The translations under genes and the position numbers were made by a program. Below the pieces are notes generated by a model. It was not told the origin of the DNA, searched no databases, and was given only the letters and a program-made list of their open reading frames with translations. This document shows positions 61,192-64,000 of a DNA stretch of 64,000 nt, in pieces (position 1 is the stretch's first letter; each line of letters begins with the position of its first letter). The DNA comes from Vulcanisaeta sp. JCM 14467 (GTDB taxonomy: Archaea; Thermoproteota; Thermoprotei; Thermoproteales; Thermocladiaceae), in assembly GCF_001316245.1 (NCBI RefSeq), contig NZ_BBDM01000008.1:1-64000 (forward strand), read 5' to 3'.

Positions 61192-61832
61192 CTAGGGACC
61201 CTTAATTACTAAATGCATTAAATCGCTGATGAATAACACCAACGTGAGCAGCGCTATCGCAAATACGGCTATGGACCTCACTGAAACGTAAAGCGCGTAT
61301 AAGGCAATTACCAACAGGGGTAATGAGTAAAGTAGCGCATTCGTACGACCAACATCGAAGAACTTCCTGCTCGCCCTAACGTACATGATGATTGATTCGA
61401 GGAATAACGTTGCCATGGATGCGAGGTTAATGATGAGTATGTCAATTATGGAATTAAGCGGTACTAACGATACGGCCGCGGAGACTATGGGCAGGTCAAG
61501 GTCTAGGTCATAAACATCGAGAACCCTCATGAAGCCCCTCCTCGCCCTATTAAGGAATACCTTACCACCAACGGTTAAGCCGAGAACCGTGACGTAGGAT
61601 ATATAGGCCCTATACCAGGCTCAACCCATGAAACCAGGGTTAGGGCAACGGCAGCGACGCCAATTAGATATAGCGGTATTAAGTAGTTCAGTCTCTCCTT
61701 AATGTAGGACAACCTATAATCAACACTAAACCTTGAGGCAGAGGTATACTCAAGGATCAGCCAGGAAATGCCCAGTAGGCCGAAGCCCACACCCAACAAC
61801 CACAGCAACATCGACAGTAAGGTAGCGGACAA
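61192..61832 (-). CDS. Multi-TM membrane protein (frameshifted)
   Basis: Two frames join near 61595 (AYISYVTVLGLTVGGKVFLNRARRG in two parts) to about 213 residues with six hydrophobic helices. No family recognised. The region 61047-61191 upstream of its stop has no gene that I can see. Confidence 0.6.
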
Positions 61833-61934
61833 AACAAAAAGCTAACTCCATATAGGCAGCAGCCGCTGAACCTGAAAAGGGCTTGTACTTGATTAACTAG
61901 AAAAGCTTATAGACCATTACCTTAGGCTTTTCCT

Positions 61935-62011
61935 GGGCCGGTAGTCTAGCCTGGAAGGATGCCCGCCTTGCACGCGGGAGATCCCGGGTTCAAATCCCGG
62001 CCGGTCCACCA
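61935..62011 (+). tRNA. tRNA-Ala (TGC), CCA encoded
   Basis: Acceptor GGGCCGG (61935-61941) pairs with CCGGTCC (62001-62007), including the G3-U70 pair that marks alanine tRNAs. The anticodon stem CCCGC/GCGGG encloses CTTGCAC, anticodon TGC. Discriminator A and encoded CCA (62009-62011). An AGAAAAGCTTATAG box lies about 30 bases upstream. The stop of the next gene is 3 bases away on the other strand. Confidence 0.95.
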
Positions 62012-62014
62012 AAA

Positions 62015-62489
62015 TCACTGCAGTACCTTCCTCGCCTCCCTAACCAACTCCTCAACCCTGGCAATACCGATCTTCACATACTCAACCGAGTACTTCCTCT
62101 CATGAAAACCCCATACATGTAGGTCGTAGGCTGCGTTCCAGCCGTCAACCACCCAATAACCAAGCCGATTAGCTAAGGTCTTACTGGCCATGCCCAGTAG
62201 GTATGTGTACCAACGCCCAACCTTAACAAACTCTTGATACTCTGGCGTGTTAAATTTCTCGCTAATGCTTGATGACCTCCTCCGCGGCTTTATACGCCTT
62301 CCCACTAGCCTGCACGGCATCACCCTTATCGACGTACTGCCTCGCCTCCTCCAAATACTCCTCAGCGAGCCTAATCCTCTCCCTTATACCCTCCTGCGGA
62401 TCCACCACGCTTAATGCATCGAGCAACAACTCCGCCACATCAACTCCCTTATTCACCAATTTCCTGATTAACTCGTCAACATTAGCCAT
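62015..62489 (-). CDS. PaREP1/HEPN-like protein (frameshifted)
   Basis: About 157 residues after joining near 62270. RIRLAEEYLEEARQYVDKGD and VQASGKAYKAAEEVIK are typical of the PaREP1 family, which shares the HEPN-like four-helix fold, followed by LAEKFNTPEYQEF and GWNAAYDLHVWGFHE. Such genes are often multicopy in Thermoproteales and some HEPN relatives act as RNases in toxin-antitoxin pairs. No partner (MNT) gene is adjacent. It abuts the 3' end of tRNA-Ala. Confidence 0.7.
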
Positions 62490-62554
62490 ACATTAGTGAG
62501 TAGACCCAGTACTAAATATGCCTTTGGTTTTCAACCCTGCTCGACTCACCTTTT

Positions 62555-64000
62555 ATGAATAGGCGGCGAAGTAAAAAAAGTCCGTTAATCCCCATAAACA
62601 TGATGGGTATGGCCAGGGCGCGGGTAATAACCGCCCTAATGCTCACCGTAGTAATTTCGTTAATCATCACAGTACTAGTCACCACGGGCCAACAACCAAC
62701 GCTATACAGGTCCTGGACATACTCGCCAATCAGGGACGTGAGTGAGGAGTACCAGGTCTATAGGGTCGCCGCGAACGGCATTAACTACTCGAGGATTGTG
62801 ATAAACATTGAGTCAGTAAGTGGGGCACCACTGGGCAATGCCTCCGTGACCGTATTCGCCCTAACGCCATACCACATAGTCCCGGTTGGGGTTTACGTAG
62901 GCTCGAGGGTCGTGATACCCATGGACACGCCAGGCATAGCCTACGCCGTGAATAGGTGGGTCTCCTGGATGCTGAGGAGCACCTGGCACTCAATACAGCC
63001 CGGCCTATACACGGCACTCCTCGTATTCATAACATACCAAACACCACGCGGAGTCTACATTAAGTCATTCACAATACCCTACGCACCAGCACCACTATAC
63101 ATTGGCGATGAAACCTACGTAATAACGGTTAACGCCCAAATAAACACGACAGCCCCACCAAACATACCAATAAGCCAACTAAAGCCAGCAGGTCCCGCAG
63201 TCACGAAACCACCACTCGAGCTCTCCAACAATACAGACCAACCAGGCCAACTATACGACTGCATGAGTCAGGCGCCTGAGTACGCTCCTGGATCAGTGGT
63301 GTCGCCAGGTGGATACTTGGCTCTAGCTAACTGCACCGGCTATAACGGGACAATACCATTGCTATGGATTTCATGGAGCCAAAACGTGAGGAACACACTA
63401 AGTAGTGCCTCACTGAACATAGCCCTAAGTATTTCAGCATCTTCTTCAGAGCCATTTTACATATATGCAGAAGAACTAGAGACAAGCGGTGGACAGGTAA
63501 TAGCCGATGTGATAGGTTCCTCATTCAATTCATCAAGCTTACAATTACAAATGCCTCTAAAAAGCGTTGGGCAATTAGGGTCTTTACCAAGTAATATATA
63601 CTATGTCGGTGCCCCAGGCGCCTATGGCATGGCTCAATACCAATATTGGTATTGTCCAGACCTGAATTTACACACTGGAACGTGCGTAAGCGGTTATGTA
63701 CCTACTAACCAGTATTACTACTACGTAATAGGGTTCAACCTCCAGAATAATTTAGTGTATGGCCCAGACACTGGCAGCGGTCCGGTATCGGCTATATTCC
63801 AATTCTTGAGCTATTACGGCTTGAACCTACCGACGCAGAGTACGTCGGCTGTGCAGTGGATGAGCAGGGGCTTTATTATTTCTATTTCCCAAATGGCACA
63901 TCAATACAGAATGGCGCATTGATATCTGAGTATGTGGCCAATATCTTCAATGTTCCATTGCTGCAGGTAATATCTGCCTTAGCCTCCGCACTTGAGGGTG
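62555..64000 (+). CDS. Secreted/surface protein, runs off the window (frameshifted)
   Basis: A basic N-terminus and one membrane helix (about 24-45; ITALMLTVVISLIITVLVT) lead to an outer region rich in Pro, Tyr, Ser and Asn-X-Ser/Thr sites, with Cys in YDCMSQAPEY, LANCTGYNG and YCPDLNLHTGTC. After a break near 63855 the frame reads VDEQGLYYFYFPNGTSIQN and is still open at 64000. Probably a cell-surface protein. No family recognised. Confidence 0.6.

Overview
The window looks like chromosomal DNA of a hyperthermophilic crenarchaeon of the Thermoproteales, closest in flavour to Vulcanisaeta or Caldivirga; the genus is an inference. Supporting signs are a Cren7-type chromatin protein, an archaeal TyrRS and aRF1, isopentenyl phosphate kinase beside a prenyl synthase, a sulfide:quinone oxidoreductase with a DUF1641 partner, PaREP1/PaREP2-like repeat families first described in Pyrobaculum, AT-rich spacers, and many genes that start 20-35 bases after a TATA-like box with no leader. 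Two tRNA genes (Ser-TGA, Ala-TGC) carry an encoded CCA.

Layout. 0-5 kb: frameshifted radical SAM gene, archaeal ATPase, RmlD-like reductase, tRNA-Ser, then a blue copper protein, a small membrane protein and a membrane-anchored regulator with a Met/Cys-rich loop. 5-16 kb: metabolic enzymes (FAH family, GltD-like flavoprotein, DUF89, eIF2B-like, DegT aminotransferase), Cren7, a PRC-barrel/coiled-coil protein, RimK-like ligase and small zinc proteins. 16-36 kb: sugar kinase, M24 peptidase, HD hydrolase, geranylgeranyl reductase, tyrS, hemC, a large membrane P-loop protein, asparaginase, deaminase, Dph6-like enzyme, mdh and sua5. 36.8-43.2 kb: an accessory stretch with two PaREP2-like copies and gene debris, interleaved with regulators and enzymes. 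43-58 kb: isoprenoid genes, thiolase, aRF1, two MoaD-like proteins, the sqr-DUF1641 pair, an FtsX-type permease, an MtaB-like methylthiotransferase, surface proteins and a GPN GTPase. 58-64 kb: an MFS transporter split by a third PaREP2-like element, tRNA-Ala, a PaREP1/HEPN-like gene and a surface protein that runs off the end.

A dominant property is that about half of the conserved genes, including single-copy essential ones, are split by one-base frameshifts. Where the correct frame can be rebuilt, the missing base is usually a G or C in a short run. I read these as sequence errors of the assembly and give merged coordinates for each gene, marking the approximate frameshift sites.

The most interesting parts are the PaREP2-like element (fixed right terminus in three copies, one copy with a possible 7-base target duplication inside an MFS gene, and a LAGLIDADG-like motif) and the copper-protein locus with three GGTTACAC repeats and a putative metal-sensing membrane regulator.
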